Shown: positions 26,979 through 36,429, counted from the first letter of the stretch. The stretch is DNA of 49,169 bases from Clostridia bacterium (GCA_017407705.1 JAFQWA010000024.1:1-49169), one strand, 5' to 3'. The notes: generated by a model not told the origin, from the sequence alone. A program made the numbers and translations.

Positions 26979-26999
26979 CAGTTTTTTCCTATTTACACA

Positions 27000-28832
27000 T
27001 TACTTTGAGGTTTTATGATAAAAATCGTAAATTTTCTGTGCAACAGATTTATTCATACCCTTTACCTCACACAACTGCTCCACAGAAGCGGTTGCAACTG
27101 CATTTAAATTTTTAAAATGCTTCATCAGCTCCGCCGCACGTTTTTTGCCAACTCCCTCTACCTCAGTAAGCTGCAGAGAAAAGCTACGGTTAGTGCTTTT
27201 TTGACGGTGATAACCGATAGCAAAGCGGTGCACCTCATCCTGTATGGTAGAAATAAGCTTAAACACACCTTTAGTGGGCTTTATGGCTATCTCACCGTAT
27301 TCCCCTACCAGTGCACGGGTTTTGTGGCGAGAATCCTTAACCATACCAAAAACGGGGATATTCTGCCCGTATTTTTTCAAGATGGGCAAAACTGCATTAA
27401 GCTGACCCTGACCGCCGTCCAGCAAAATAAGGTCAGGCAGTCTGCCAAAGCCCTCATTCTCAGCCTTGTGCAGCTCATACTCATTAAGTCGGCGTTCCAG
27501 CACCTCTGCCATAGAAGCATAGTCATCCTGACCTAAAAAGCTTTTTATAGCAAATTTGCGGTAGGCTTTTTTGTAGGGCTTGCCGTCCACAAAAACCACC
27601 ATACCCGCCACGTTATCACTACCTGCGGTGTTGGAAATGTCATAAGCCTCAATGTATTTCGGCACATTCTTAAGCCCCAAAAGATTTCTCAGCTCATCTA
27701 AGGACGCCACCGTTCTCATGGCAAAGCCTTCTTTTTGTGCCACACGCTCTGCGGCGTTGTTACGGCACATCTCCAAAAGCTGTTTTTGTTCTCCACGCTG
27801 AGGTGTGAAAAACTCTACTTTTTTGCCCAGCCTTTCACTAAGCCAACGTTGCATTGTATCGGCAGAATCCACATCGCCGTCCACCACTATTCTGGGCGGT
27901 ATATCCTCACGCATTGAGTAATACTGCAAAATAAATTCTGCTCTTATAGGCGCCGCATCACCCATAGCATCTACAAAGAAATGCTCTCTGTCACACAGCT
28001 TGCCGCCTCTGAACTTAAACACCTCAAAGCAGGCGTTTTTATTGCCCTCTACAAAAGCAATAATATCCTGAGTTGGCACAGTGGACTGCACCACCTTCTG
28101 CTTTTCGGAAAGCTTATTTATAGCCGCAATTCTGTCACGCAGCTTGGCAGCTTTTTCAAAATCAAGATTTTCCGCCGCCTCGTTCATTTGCTCTGTCAGT
28201 AGCTTCACAGTATCAACAGAGCCTTTTTTCAAAAACTCCACTGCACCGTTTACCGAGTCGATATAGGCGGATTTTTTCACCTTGCCTGAGCAGGGCGCCT
28301 GACAAAGTCCGATAAAATGATTAAGACAAGGACGGCTTTTTTTCATACCGTCGTAAAACTTTTTGTTGCACAGCGGCAGCTTGTATATCTTTTTCGCCTC
28401 ATCCACCGACTGCTTTACCACAAAGGAAGAATTATATGGCCCTAAATTCACTCCGTCTTTTATAAGAGATTTTTCGGCGGTAAGTCTTGGCCAATCCTCG
28501 TTTGTAATGTGGATATAATGATAGCCTTTGTCATCCTTAAGCAAAATATTATACTTAGGCTGATTTTGCTTTATAAGAGAACATTCCAGCACCAACGCTT
28601 CAAACTCACTGTCACAAATGATGTAATCAAAGTCCTCCACGTTGGCTACCATCTGTCTTACTTTTTCAAGGTGCTTTTCCTGACTGCGAAAATACTGACT
28701 AACACGATTTTTCAGTGCCTTTGCCTTGCCGATGTATATAATCTTACCGTCTTTATCACGCATTATATATACGCCGGGCAGGGTTGGCAGTGCGTTTGCC
28801 TTTTTCGACAGCCTACTAAGCCTTTGATCCAA
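27000..28832 (-). CDS. uvrC: Excinuclease ABC subunit C
   Basis: 610 residues. UvrC makes both incisions around DNA lesions found by UvrAB. The GIY-YIG domain is N-terminal (LPTLPGVYIMRDKDGKIIYIGKAKALKNRVSQYF), the UVR motif is near residue 210-240 (AAENLDFEKAAKLRDRIAAI), the C-terminal RNase H-like endonuclease shows EAYDISNTAGSDNVAGMVVF and LILLDGGQGQLNA, and two helix-hairpin-helix motifs end the protein (VEGVGKKRAAELMKHF). The start is TTG at 28832, seven bases after GGAGG; the stop of the upstream gene is immediately adjacent, so it depends on coupled translation. It is the last gene of the alaS-side gene string. Confidence 0.97.
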   Translation of the reverse strand: MDQRLSRLSKKANALPTLPGVYIMRDKDGKIIYIGKAKALKNRVSQYFRSQEKHLEKVRQMVANVEDFDYIICDSEFEALVLECSLIKQNQPKYNILLKDDKGYHYIHITNEDWPRLTAEKSLIKDGVNLGPYNSSFVVKQSVDEAKKIYKLPLCNKKFYDGMKKSRPCLNHFIGLCQAPCSGKVKKSAYIDSVNGAVEFLKKGSVDTVKLLTEQMNEAAENLDFEKAAKLRDRIAAINKLSEKQKVVQSTVPTQDIIAFVEGNKNACFEVFKFRGGKLCDREHFFVDAMGDAAPIRAEFILQYYSMREDIPPRIVVDGDVDSADTMQRWLSERLGKKVEFFTPQRGEQKQLLEMCRNNAAERVAQKEGFAMRTVASLDELRNLLGLKNVPKYIEAYDISNTAGSDNVAGMVVFVDGKPYKKAYRKFAIKSFLGQDDYASMAEVLERRLNEYELHKAENEGFGRLPDLILLDGGQGQLNAVLPILKKYGQNIPVFGMVKDSRHKTRALVGEYGEIAIKPTKGVFKLISTIQDEVHRFAIGYHRQKSTNRSFSLQLTEVEGVGKKRAAELMKHFKNLNAVATASVEQLCEVKGMNKSVAQKIYDFYHKTSK

Positions 28833-29426
28833 TTATTTCCCTCCAAAAAGTTCATTTACAATTTCAAAAAATTCCTGTTTAGTCAAAAACACGTTCAACA
28901 CATCCAGCATTGCATTACCGGTCATTCTTTCAGGCAACTGCAAATGCTTTAACAGCATAAGTCTGCGGGACTTTGACTCTGTACCGCCGCTGAGCCCTGC
29001 TTCAAACAAGTCAACCTTAGTGATAGACTCAGCCACACTCTCACTTTCAGATGCTGTAACACCTGCTCGTTTAAGTGCCAGTAAAATTTCCTCCACCGAC
29101 ACACCCTCAACGCCCAGCTTACCCTCTGCAGATGCTTTAGTCTTCCGCTTTTCCTTACCTAAAACATCGGGAATATAGGCGTGTTTCACCTTGTCCTTGG
29201 GCAGATACCCTTTAAGGTGAGAACGAATTAAAAATCCTGCAGAATCCGAGTCGGTCATAATAACCACGCCTCTTTTTAACGCAAGCTTTTTAATAAGCTC
29301 CTTGTTCTGCTTGTCCTTAAATATCTCAAATCCGTTGGTAACGATGATAGGTGCATCAATTACCGACTCTAACTTTATTTTGTCATATTTTCCTTCAACA
29401 ATAACAGCCTCATTTATTTTGATCAT
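28833..29426 (-). CDS. RNase M5-like Toprim protein
   Basis: 197 residues. The Toprim domain shows the catalytic Glu in AVIVEGKYDKIKL, IVTNGFEIF, and the Asp pair in GVVIMTDSDSAGFLIR; HAYIPDVLG and GVEGVSVEEILLALKRAG follow as in RNase M5, which matures 5S rRNA. The C-terminal about 70 residues (LFEAGLSGGTESKSRRLMLLKHLQLPERMTG) fit the extra domain that RNase M5 proteins of Clostridia carry. Classic rnmV lies beside ksgA; here it is between holA and uvrC. Its ATG overlaps the holA stop (TGATG) with AGGAG eight bases before it. Annotated as RNase M5 with some reserve, since the substrate is not visible. Confidence 0.8.
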   Translation of the reverse strand: MIKINEAVIVEGKYDKIKLESVIDAPIIVTNGFEIFKDKQNKELIKKLALKRGVVIMTDSDSAGFLIRSHLKGYLPKDKVKHAYIPDVLGKEKRKTKASAEGKLGVEGVSVEEILLALKRAGVTASESESVAESITKVDLFEAGLSGGTESKSRRLMLLKHLQLPERMTGNAMLDVLNVFLTKQEFFEIVNELFGGK

Positions 29427-30475
29427 CAGCGCTGCTCCTGTCGTATTATTTCAATCAGCAAAATGACCGCACGTTCCAAAACGGTTCTGCCGTTTAATGG
29501 TGATGACTTTAGTTTCGCATCGGCATCGTCTAACACCTCAAGGCTTTTTCTCAATGCCAAAGCCGACATCTTATTAGCAAAAGCCACGGAATTAGTAAGT
29601 CTGAACTTGTTATTCTTGTACCCGAAATCATCGGCAATATCAGTGGCCTTTTTGCCCGAGCTTAAAGCACATTTAACACGGTAAGCATCCACGTAAGCGC
29701 TTATCAAAGACGCTGTTATAACAATAGGATCAAGCCTTAACGCCATAAGGTCACTTACTGTTTTAAGGGATAGATCGGTATTGCCTGTAAGCACCGCTTT
29801 GGGCAGTTGCCATACAGTGGCATCTACTGTTTTAGACGCTAATTTATCAATATCATCTTTTGTGATAACATCCAGCTTTTTATAGGAACACAGCTTATCC
29901 AGTTCAGTCTGCAGATTTTGCATATCGTTTCCGCAGATCTCCACCATATATCGAGCGGTGGGTGTATCCATGTGCACCTTGCGTTTCGCCGCTGAATCCA
30001 CCAGTATTTTGGCTAAAGCAGCGTTGTCTTTATGGGAAAAATCCACCGTTGCTCCAACCTTGTTTACAAGGGTAATAAAGCTGCCCCACTTACCGGGCTT
30101 TTGATAGTTTATCTCAATAGTATCAGCAAAAAACACCAAAACAGTGGATTCAGGCAGATCGGATATGATCTGTTTTACGTCCTTTTGCTCATTCTCGCCC
30201 TTTGCTGCAAAATCGTAATCATCAACAAGTACACAGCGCAGCTCAGCCATAACGGGAAGCTGATCCACCTCATCGGACAAGGTTTGCATTTTGAGTGTTT
30301 TTCCGTCTAACTTAACAAAGTTAAGATCAGGCAAAACGTTGCCCACAACTTTATCGCAAAGCTCATTTACATAATGATGCTTTAAAAATCCGTCTTCACC
30401 AAGGATAAAATATACCCGCTGGAACATTCTGTTTTTTATCTGCTTTTTTAAATCCATTTCATTTATAAGCGGCAT
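29426..30475 (-). CDS. holA: DNA polymerase III subunit delta
   Basis: 349 residues. The delta subunit of the clamp loader opens the beta clamp. The N-terminal part shows RVYFILGEDGFLKHHYVNEL, then VDQLPVMAELRCVLVDDYDF, the LVFFADT region, the middle DMQNLQTELDKLCSY and the C-terminal collar domain with AVLTGNTDLSLKTVSDLM and EVLDDADAKLKSS. There is no functional Walker motif, as expected for delta. It starts one base after the comEC stop and shares one base with the next gene, so comEC, holA and the Toprim gene are coupled. Confidence 0.93.
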   Translation of the reverse strand: MPLINEMDLKKQIKNRMFQRVYFILGEDGFLKHHYVNELCDKVVGNVLPDLNFVKLDGKTLKMQTLSDEVDQLPVMAELRCVLVDDYDFAAKGENEQKDVKQIISDLPESTVLVFFADTIEINYQKPGKWGSFITLVNKVGATVDFSHKDNAALAKILVDSAAKRKVHMDTPTARYMVEICGNDMQNLQTELDKLCSYKKLDVITKDDIDKLASKTVDATVWQLPKAVLTGNTDLSLKTVSDLMALRLDPIVITASLISAYVDAYRVKCALSSGKKATDIADDFGYKNNKFRLTNSVAFANKMSALALRKSLEVLDDADAKLKSSPLNGRTVLERAVILLIEIIRQEQR

Positions 30476-30476
30476 T

Positions 30477-32618
30477 TCATCTCATCCTTTTCATTTTAAT
30501 ATCCCCGTTACCACGGGTTAGTATCTGTATGTTACCATCTGCTGTGGAAATAAACTCTGTCTGCTCATCACAGCAAGCAACTATGTACTCCGACTTTATC
30601 TGCTCAGCCTTTTCAGGCACTCCCGAAACCACTGTAATATGGGAATTTGCAAAATCATCGGGCAACAGACTTACACTTGCCTTCCCGTCAACAAACAGCA
30701 GTGAGGTATCCCCTATCATAACCTTAATTGCCACTGATGAAGGCAGATAGTAGGGTGTTATTACCACGTCATTCCACAAAGTTATAACACTGTCTTTTAA
30801 GGGAATTATGGAATTTTCTTTTGCCACAGATTCAATCTGGTAGTATCTGTCACTAACGTTATCCATCAGGATTTTATCGGGTTTACTCCATTTTACCACA
30901 TTTTGTGCCTTTTGAGAATAGTTGTTTTTCAAATCAGGCAAAATCATTATATCAACGTTCTTAATCTGCAGTCTGTCATCCAGCTCTCTGTAAGCCAAAT
31001 GAGCACTTTCACCGCCTGTTCCCACAATAAAAGCACTACCACCACGGGTTATGACTGCACTATACGAGCTACCGCTGTCTAACAAATTTACAGTGGTAAC
31101 GTCCTTGTTCACCATATAATTTACAAACACAAAGCAAACCAGCATAATGCAGGAAATATACGCACCCACTCTAACGGTATGGGCTTTAAATATAGTCTTG
31201 CCCTTGGCAATAAGTATTGCAACTACAGTGAATATCAGCATTACCGACACTATCCACAGTCCTACAAATATGTGGTCAATTGAAACCACACTGAATTTAA
31301 AGGATGCCAACCATTTGGATACGCTTATGCAATAGTCAGCTAACCAACCGGTGACAGTGCCGGTCATATCAGCCACGGCAGGCATAAAAGATACCGCTAC
31401 TGTCATCAGACCTAAGTTAAGCACACCTGAGATAGCAACACACATCAGCATATTTGATATGGGTGAAATTATCGAAATACTGCCAAAGAATATATACATT
31501 ATGGGCAGTATAAAAACGTTTGCAGAGATAGACTGTATAAGCGGAGTTAAAAATGCTGAAACTACCTTATTTACCTTAATTTTACTAAAAGCAGCGCTTA
31601 AAGGCGGATATAAAATTATCATACCCAGTGTTGCGAAAAACGACAGCAAAAATGACGTGTTCACCGCCACAAACGGGTTTAATATGATAAGGAAAAACGC
31701 AGCAAAGCCCAGTGAGTTAAGTGCATCGTGCCTTCGGTCAACAAGCTGACCGAGTAGCATAATTATAACCATTATTCCCGCTCTTGCCACAGAAAAGGTA
31801 AAGCCTGCCACCGCCATATAAAGCAGTGTTATTACAATACACAACACCGACGTTATTTTTCGGTTTACCCTAAGTCCCGTTAGCATAAAGAACAGCGCAC
31901 TTATTAGGATTGACACGTGCATACCCGATACCGCAGTTGCGTGCAGCATACCCGAATCTCTAAAAGCGGAATTTATTTCCCTTCTTAAACCGCTTTTATC
32001 CGAAAGCACAATGGCATTTGTTAAAGCCGCCCGTTGTCCGCCCACGTGTTTGTTTATGGTGGCAATAGAATACTCACGGAATTTCAAAACGTAATAATGG
32101 GCAGGTTTAGTGGACTCCATTATAGGCACCACGTTAAGGTCACTAACCTTACCACGCAGATATATCCCCTTGCCGTAATCGTAATGCTCACTTCCGCTTG
32201 TTTCGTAAAATTTCACACTTGCAGTTATTTTATCATAAGGCTCAATGCCCATATCCTCATATAAAAATGCGGTGAATTTGATGTTATCATCTGTTTTGAA
32301 GGTGTATTTTACGTATCCATCGTCAAATACGGGCAGGTCCACTGACGTGGCAGTCACATTCAAAGTCTTACCCACTAACTGTTTGGCAGGTTTAACGTCG
32401 GTTACCTGCCTTACCATACAGTTACAAAGAGCTACTGCTATGCAAATAAATACCATAGGAAATATTTTAGTATTTCTTACGGGCTTGAATATAAGTGAAA
32501 GGATAAACAGTACGGCAAAAGCACAAGCTAACGTAATTTGCAACCACAAACTTACGTTAAGGCAGACTATGGAGGTTAAAAGAAAAGAGAATCCTATGAC
32601 AGCGAATACTCTGCGCAT
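30477..32618 (-). CDS. comEC: ComEC/Rec2-family membrane protein with degenerate C-terminal domain
   Basis: 713 residues. ComEC forms the inner-membrane channel for single-stranded DNA in natural transformation. Layout: two or three N-terminal membrane segments, an OB-like outer domain (about 75-165), the ComEC core with DSGMLHATAVSGMHVSIL (about 221-238) and a run of membrane helices to about 500, then a C-terminal metallo-beta-lactamase-like domain. In ordinary ComEC the latter carries DVGQGDA and HxDxDHxGG motifs; here NLLDSGSS (511) and PDLKNN (561) occupy the places, so the metal site is gone. AAGGGGG precedes the ATG. No other late competence gene is visible, so DNA uptake is not shown. 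Confidence 0.9.
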   Translation of the reverse strand: MRRVFAVIGFSFLLTSIVCLNVSLWLQITLACAFAVLFILSLIFKPVRNTKIFPMVFICIAVALCNCMVRQVTDVKPAKQLVGKTLNVTATSVDLPVFDDGYVKYTFKTDDNIKFTAFLYEDMGIEPYDKITASVKFYETSGSEHYDYGKGIYLRGKVSDLNVVPIMESTKPAHYYVLKFREYSIATINKHVGGQRAALTNAIVLSDKSGLRREINSAFRDSGMLHATAVSGMHVSILISALFFMLTGLRVNRKITSVLCIVITLLYMAVAGFTFSVARAGIMVIIMLLGQLVDRRHDALNSLGFAAFFLIILNPFVAVNTSFLLSFFATLGMIILYPPLSAAFSKIKVNKVVSAFLTPLIQSISANVFILPIMYIFFGSISIISPISNMLMCVAISGVLNLGLMTVAVSFMPAVADMTGTVTGWLADYCISVSKWLASFKFSVVSIDHIFVGLWIVSVMLIFTVVAILIAKGKTIFKAHTVRVGAYISCIMLVCFVFVNYMVNKDVTTVNLLDSGSSYSAVITRGGSAFIVGTGGESAHLAYRELDDRLQIKNVDIMILPDLKNNYSQKAQNVVKWSKPDKILMDNVSDRYYQIESVAKENSIIPLKDSVITLWNDVVITPYYLPSSVAIKVMIGDTSLLFVDGKASVSLLPDDFANSHITVVSGVPEKAEQIKSEYIVACCDEQTEFISTADGNIQILTRGNGDIKMKRMR

Positions 32619-32632
32619 AGAATTCCCCCTTT

Positions 32633-32854
32633 TTAATGTTTACGTTCATACGGAACGGGATTATCAGTTTGATCTAACAAATAATCAATACTGGTTTTAT
32701 ATATCTTGGATAGGCTTATCAGTATCTCGATAGGAAATGCGTTGGCACCGTTTTCATAAGCAGAATATGTGCTTCTGCAAATATGAAGCATATCGGCAAC
32801 CTTTTGTTGAGTCCAATCCCTATCTTCTCTCAGATCTTTTATTCTTCTGTACAT
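32633..32854 (-). CDS. Small XRE-family helix-turn-helix regulator
   Basis: 73 residues, a single HTH_3 domain: RIKDLREDRDWTQQKVADMLHICRSTYSAYENG, then FPIEILISLSKIYKTSIDYLLDQTDNP. Such proteins bind DNA as dimers and often regulate themselves or a neighbour; the target here is unknown. AAGGA lies nine bases before the ATG. It starts 5 bases after the phosphoribosyltransferase stop and ends 14 bases before comEC, so it is inside a housekeeping operon. There is no toxin gene beside it. Confidence 0.88.
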   Translation of the reverse strand: MYRRIKDLREDRDWTQQKVADMLHICRSTYSAYENGANAFPIEILISLSKIYKTSIDYLLDQTDNPVPYERKH

Positions 32855-32859
32855 CGAAA

Positions 32860-33399
32860 CTAATCCTTAAATATAAGCGGCAAGGGCTCCAAGAAAACAA
32901 TGTCAGTACGCTGGGCGGCATCACCCTCAGCCAAAACAGCGCAGGATGCGGCAATAGTGCCCCCTGCCTTTTCAACCAACGCCTCAACTGCAATAAGTGA
33001 TGCGCCTGTGCTGATAACGTCATCAACCACAAGAATTCTCTTACCCTTAAGGTTTTCTGCCTCAAGCTTACCTAAGTACAGTTTCTGAGTGTTGGCAGTA
33101 GTGATGGAGTTAACCTCTACCGAGAAAGGCTCAGCCATATAAAGCTTAGGACCTTTTCTTGCAACTATATAAGGCTTTGAGCTTTGTCTTGACATTTCAT
33201 AAGCCAAAGGAATACTCTTTGCCTCGGGAGTTAAGATTATATCAAACTCCGGTACTTTTTTTAACAGCTCTGTTGCCGCTGCAACGGTTATTTCGGTATC
33301 GCCGAACATAATAAAAGCTGCAATAGAAACCTTATCACTGATCGGGAAAATAGGAAGTTCCCTTTCAAGTCCTGCAATAGTCATTTTCAAAGTATCCAT
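32860..33399 (-). CDS. apt: Adenine phosphoribosyltransferase-type enzyme
   Basis: 179 residues with a type I phosphoribosyltransferase fold. The PRPP-binding motif is ILVVDDVISTGASLIA at about 121-136, the PPi loop region reads ILTPEAKSIPLAYEMSR, and the hood shows RKGPKLYMAEPFSVEVNSITT. It transfers ribose 5-phosphate from PRPP to a purine base. The layout is closest to adenine phosphoribosyltransferase, although the hood differs from the classic RKxxKLP form, so a related purine or xanthine enzyme is possible. AAGGGGA precedes the ATG. It lies 30 bases after the HIT gene and before the XRE gene. Confidence 0.75.
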   Translation of the reverse strand: MDTLKMTIAGLERELPIFPISDKVSIAAFIMFGDTEITVAAATELLKKVPEFDIILTPEAKSIPLAYEMSRQSSKPYIVARKGPKLYMAEPFSVEVNSITTANTQKLYLGKLEAENLKGKRILVVDDVISTGASLIAVEALVEKAGGTIAASCAVLAEGDAAQRTDIVFLEPLPLIFKD

Positions 33400-33429
33400 A
33401 ATACACGTCCCCTTAAAAGAATTTTATTT

Positions 33430-33768
33430 TTAACCCATCTGGCCTTCGAGTTGACGTCCCGACAGCATATGGAAATGCATGTGGAACACTGTCTGACAGC
33501 CTACTTTACCGCTGTTTGTAACGATTCTGAAGCCGTCCTTCAAATCGTTTTCCTTAGCGATCTGTGCCGCCGCTTCAAATATCTTAGCAACTAAAATACT
33601 GTTATCGGCAGTAATGTCCGCCGATGACGCAATATGCTCTTTCGGGATTATCAAAACGTGGAACGGTGCCTGAGGTGCAATATCCTCAAAAGCATAAACA
33701 AATTCGTTTTCATAAACCTTTTTAGAGGGGATCTCACCCTTTATGATCTTACAAAACAAGCAATCCAT
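33430..33768 (-). CDS. HIT family nucleotide-binding protein (HinT-like)
   Basis: 112 residues, full length for the HinT branch. The zinc-type N-terminus CLFCKIIKGEIPSKKVYE, YAFEDIAPQAPFHVLIIPKEHI, and the histidine triad HMHFHML (HxHxH, final H replaced by a short C-terminal variation after it) place it in the HIT family, which hydrolyses AMP-lysine or adenosine phosphoramidates. The substrate in the cell is not known. AAAGGAG precedes the ATG. It lies 14 bases after alaS; HinT can release AMP from lysyl-type adenylates, but a link to AlaRS is only positional. Confidence 0.92.
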   Translation of the reverse strand: MDCLFCKIIKGEIPSKKVYENEFVYAFEDIAPQAPFHVLIIPKEHIASSADITADNSILVAKIFEAAAQIAKENDLKDGFRIVTNSGKVGCQTVFHMHFHMLSGRQLEGQMG

Positions 33769-33782
33769 AATACACCGCTCCT

Positions 33783-36419
33783 TTATTTATTTATCTGTGC
33801 CAAAACTAATTCTTCAACTGCAGAAATCGCAGCATCTACCTTTGAAATATCCTTACCGCCTGCCATAGCACTGTCAGGACGTCCGCCGCCGCTACCGCCT
33901 GCAAGCTTTGCCACCTCACGTACAAGGTTTCCTGCGTGGGCGCCGCTCTTTACAGCATCCTTACCACAGCAAGCACAGAAGGTAACTGTTCCCTTTTCTT
34001 TCTGTGTACCTGCAATAACAGCCACTGCATCGTCAAACTGCGCTTTAATGTTGTCGCACATAGTACGCAGTGCATCAGGAGCGGTTTCGGGCATTGTCAC
34101 AGCAATAACCTTAACTGCGCCTACCTGCTTTGCGTTTTTAAGGATGTCGTTTACCTTACTTGCAGCCATTTTTGCGTGGAGCATTTCAAGTTCAGCATCC
34201 TTAGCCTTAATATCAGCCACAGCCTGTTCAACCTTCTGCAGCATCTCACCTGCATTACCTGCTTTAAATGCAGCCGCAGCCTTGCTAATAACTGCTTTCT
34301 GCTCCTGCAAATATTCCAAAACGCCAAGTCCGGTAACAGCCTCAATACGGCGTACACCTGATGCAACAGAGCCCTCGGAAATAATATGGAACAAGCCTAA
34401 CTTACCTGTGTTATCCACGTGGGTACCTCCGCAAAGCTCCACTGATTTATCTGCAGTAACAACTCTTACGACATCACCGTATTTCTCGCCGAACAATGCC
34501 ATAGCACCAAGCTTTTTAGCCTCTTCAATGGGCATTTCCTGCATTGTAACAATTGCTGATGACAGTATTGCCTCGTTAACTGCAGCCTCTACTTTAGAGA
34601 GCTCCTCAGCAGTAAGAGCGGAGAAATGAGTAAAGTCAAAGCGGAGATGACGGTCGTTAACCAACTGACCTGCCTGCTCAACGTGGTTGCCCAGCACATC
34701 ACGAAGTGCTTTCTGCAACAGATGTGCGGCAGTATGATTTCTCATAATTGCCTTACGTTTTGGCTCGTCCACCTGAGCCAACACCTTATCACCTACAGTA
34801 ATGTTGCCATTAACCACCATACCGCTGTGCACATACACACCATCAACAGTTTTAGTGGTATCCTCAACCTTGAACATACCGCCTTCAAAGGTCAGCACAC
34901 CGCTATCGCCTATCTGACCGCCGCTTTGTGCATAGAAGGGTGTAACGTCAAGGGAGATAAGTGCTTTGGTACCTGCCGCTGCAGTAGATGTAAGCTCACC
35001 TGAGCAAACAATAGCAGTAACCTTTGCATCAGCACTCATCACGTCATAGCCCACAAACTGAGTTGCCTCAACGCTCTCGAAGGGGTTACCCTCACCTTCC
35101 CAAGCCTCAGCACCGGGATTTTTACGTGCATTTCTTGCACGTTCACGCTGCTGCTTCATAAGTGCTGTAAACTCTTCCTCGTCAACGTCCATTCCCTGCT
35201 CCTCCAGAATATCTCTGGTAAGGTCAAGGGGGAATCCATAAGTATCGTAAAGCTTAAATGCTACTTCACCTGACAAGGTTTTAGACTGCATATTGCCGAT
35301 ATAATCAGACAACAGTGCCAAGCCCTGGTCGATAGTTTTGCTGAATATCTCTTCCTCATTGGCAATAAGCTTTTTAATAAACTCACTCTTTTCGGTAAGC
35401 TCAGGATATGCACTCTTGTTCTCGTTAATAACAGTGTCGCAAACCTCTGAAAGGAAAGGACGGTTAATGTTGAGCAAACGTCCGTGACGGGCAGCACGAC
35501 GAAGCAAACGGCGAAGCACGTAGCCTCTGCCCTCGTTGGAGGGCATAACGCCGTCACCCACCATAAAGGTGGTGGAACGGATATGGTCGGTTATAACACG
35601 CAGGGAAATATCGGTCTTTTCATCATCACCGTAATTCACGCCTGCAATCTTGCTGATATGCTTCATTATGTTCTGAACGGTATCAACCTCAAACAGATTG
35701 TTAACGCCCTGCATAATACATGCCAAACGCTCCAGTCCCATACCTGTGTCGATATTGGGATGAGATAAGGGAGTGTAGTTGTTGTTACCGTCGTTATCAA
35801 ACTGAGTGAAAACCAAGTTCCAGAACTCAACGTATCTGTCACAATCACAGCCTACACCACAGTCAGGACTGCCGCAACCGTATTTTTCGCCACGGTCAAA
35901 GTGCAACTCAGAGCAAGGTCCGCAGGGGCCCATACCGTGCTCCCAGAAGTTATCTGCCTTGCCCAAACGAACAATGTGGCCGGGATCAACGCCAACCTCT
36001 TTTGTCCAGATATCGAAAGCCTCGTCATCCTCCTCATAGATAGAGATCCAGAGTCTGTCAACGGGGAGTTCCATAACCTTAGTGCAGAATTCCCAAGCCC
36101 AAGCGGTTGCTTCGTGCTTGAAATAGTCACCGAATGAGAAGTTACCCAGCATCTCAAAATATGTGCCGTGACGTGCAGTTTTACCAACACGCTCAATATC
36201 AGGAGTTCTGATACATTTCTGGCAAGTGGTAACTCTGTTTCTGGGCGGTGTTACCTCACCGGTAAAATATTTTTTCATAGGTGCCATACCCGAGTTGATA
36301 AGCAAAAGGCTGTTATCATTCTGGGGAATCAGCGGAAAGCTTTTTAAACGCAAGTGTCCCTTGCTCTCAAAAAAGCTTAAATACTTTTCTCTTAATTCGT
36401 TTAAACCTGTCCATTGCAT
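33783..36419 (-). CDS. alaS: Alanine--tRNA ligase
   Basis: 878 residues, the usual length. The class II catalytic core comes first (FFESKGHLRLKSFPLIPQND, INSGMAPMKKYFTG, ARHGTYFEMLGNFSFGDYFK, FWEHGMGPCGPCSELHFDRG). The editing domain has HTAAHLLQKAL and the zinc ligands in ELCGGTHVDNTG. The C-terminal DHHA1 domain ends with KLAGGSGGGRPDSAMAGG. The ATG at 36419 follows AAAGGAG by 11 bases. Upstream is a T-box leader with a consensus promoter, so expression rises when uncharged alanyl tRNA accumulates. HIT, apt, XRE, comEC, holA, the Toprim gene and uvrC follow on the same strand with short gaps and may share readthrough transcription. Confidence 0.98.
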   Translation of the reverse strand: MQWTGLNELREKYLSFFESKGHLRLKSFPLIPQNDNSLLLINSGMAPMKKYFTGEVTPPRNRVTTCQKCIRTPDIERVGKTARHGTYFEMLGNFSFGDYFKHEATAWAWEFCTKVMELPVDRLWISIYEEDDEAFDIWTKEVGVDPGHIVRLGKADNFWEHGMGPCGPCSELHFDRGEKYGCGSPDCGVGCDCDRYVEFWNLVFTQFDNDGNNNYTPLSHPNIDTGMGLERLACIMQGVNNLFEVDTVQNIMKHISKIAGVNYGDDEKTDISLRVITDHIRSTTFMVGDGVMPSNEGRGYVLRRLLRRAARHGRLLNINRPFLSEVCDTVINENKSAYPELTEKSEFIKKLIANEEEIFSKTIDQGLALLSDYIGNMQSKTLSGEVAFKLYDTYGFPLDLTRDILEEQGMDVDEEEFTALMKQQRERARNARKNPGAEAWEGEGNPFESVEATQFVGYDVMSADAKVTAIVCSGELTSTAAAGTKALISLDVTPFYAQSGGQIGDSGVLTFEGGMFKVEDTTKTVDGVYVHSGMVVNGNITVGDKVLAQVDEPKRKAIMRNHTAAHLLQKALRDVLGNHVEQAGQLVNDRHLRFDFTHFSALTAEELSKVEAAVNEAILSSAIVTMQEMPIEEAKKLGAMALFGEKYGDVVRVVTADKSVELCGGTHVDNTGKLGLFHIISEGSVASGVRRIEAVTGLGVLEYLQEQKAVISKAAAAFKAGNAGEMLQKVEQAVADIKAKDAELEMLHAKMAASKVNDILKNAKQVGAVKVIAVTMPETAPDALRTMCDNIKAQFDDAVAVIAGTQKEKGTVTFCACCGKDAVKSGAHAGNLVREVAKLAGGSGGGRPDSAMAGGKDISKVDAAISAVEELVLAQINK

Positions 36420-36429
36420 AGTAATGCTT

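Noticed and set aside
32633..32854. Toxin-antitoxin module
   Set aside because: The XRE protein has no toxin-like partner; both neighbours are identified housekeeping genes.
33634..34629. 331-codon plus-strand ORF opposite alaS
   Set aside because: Ser/Ala/Thr-rich shadow on the strand opposite a complete alaS; no ribosome binding site and no family features.
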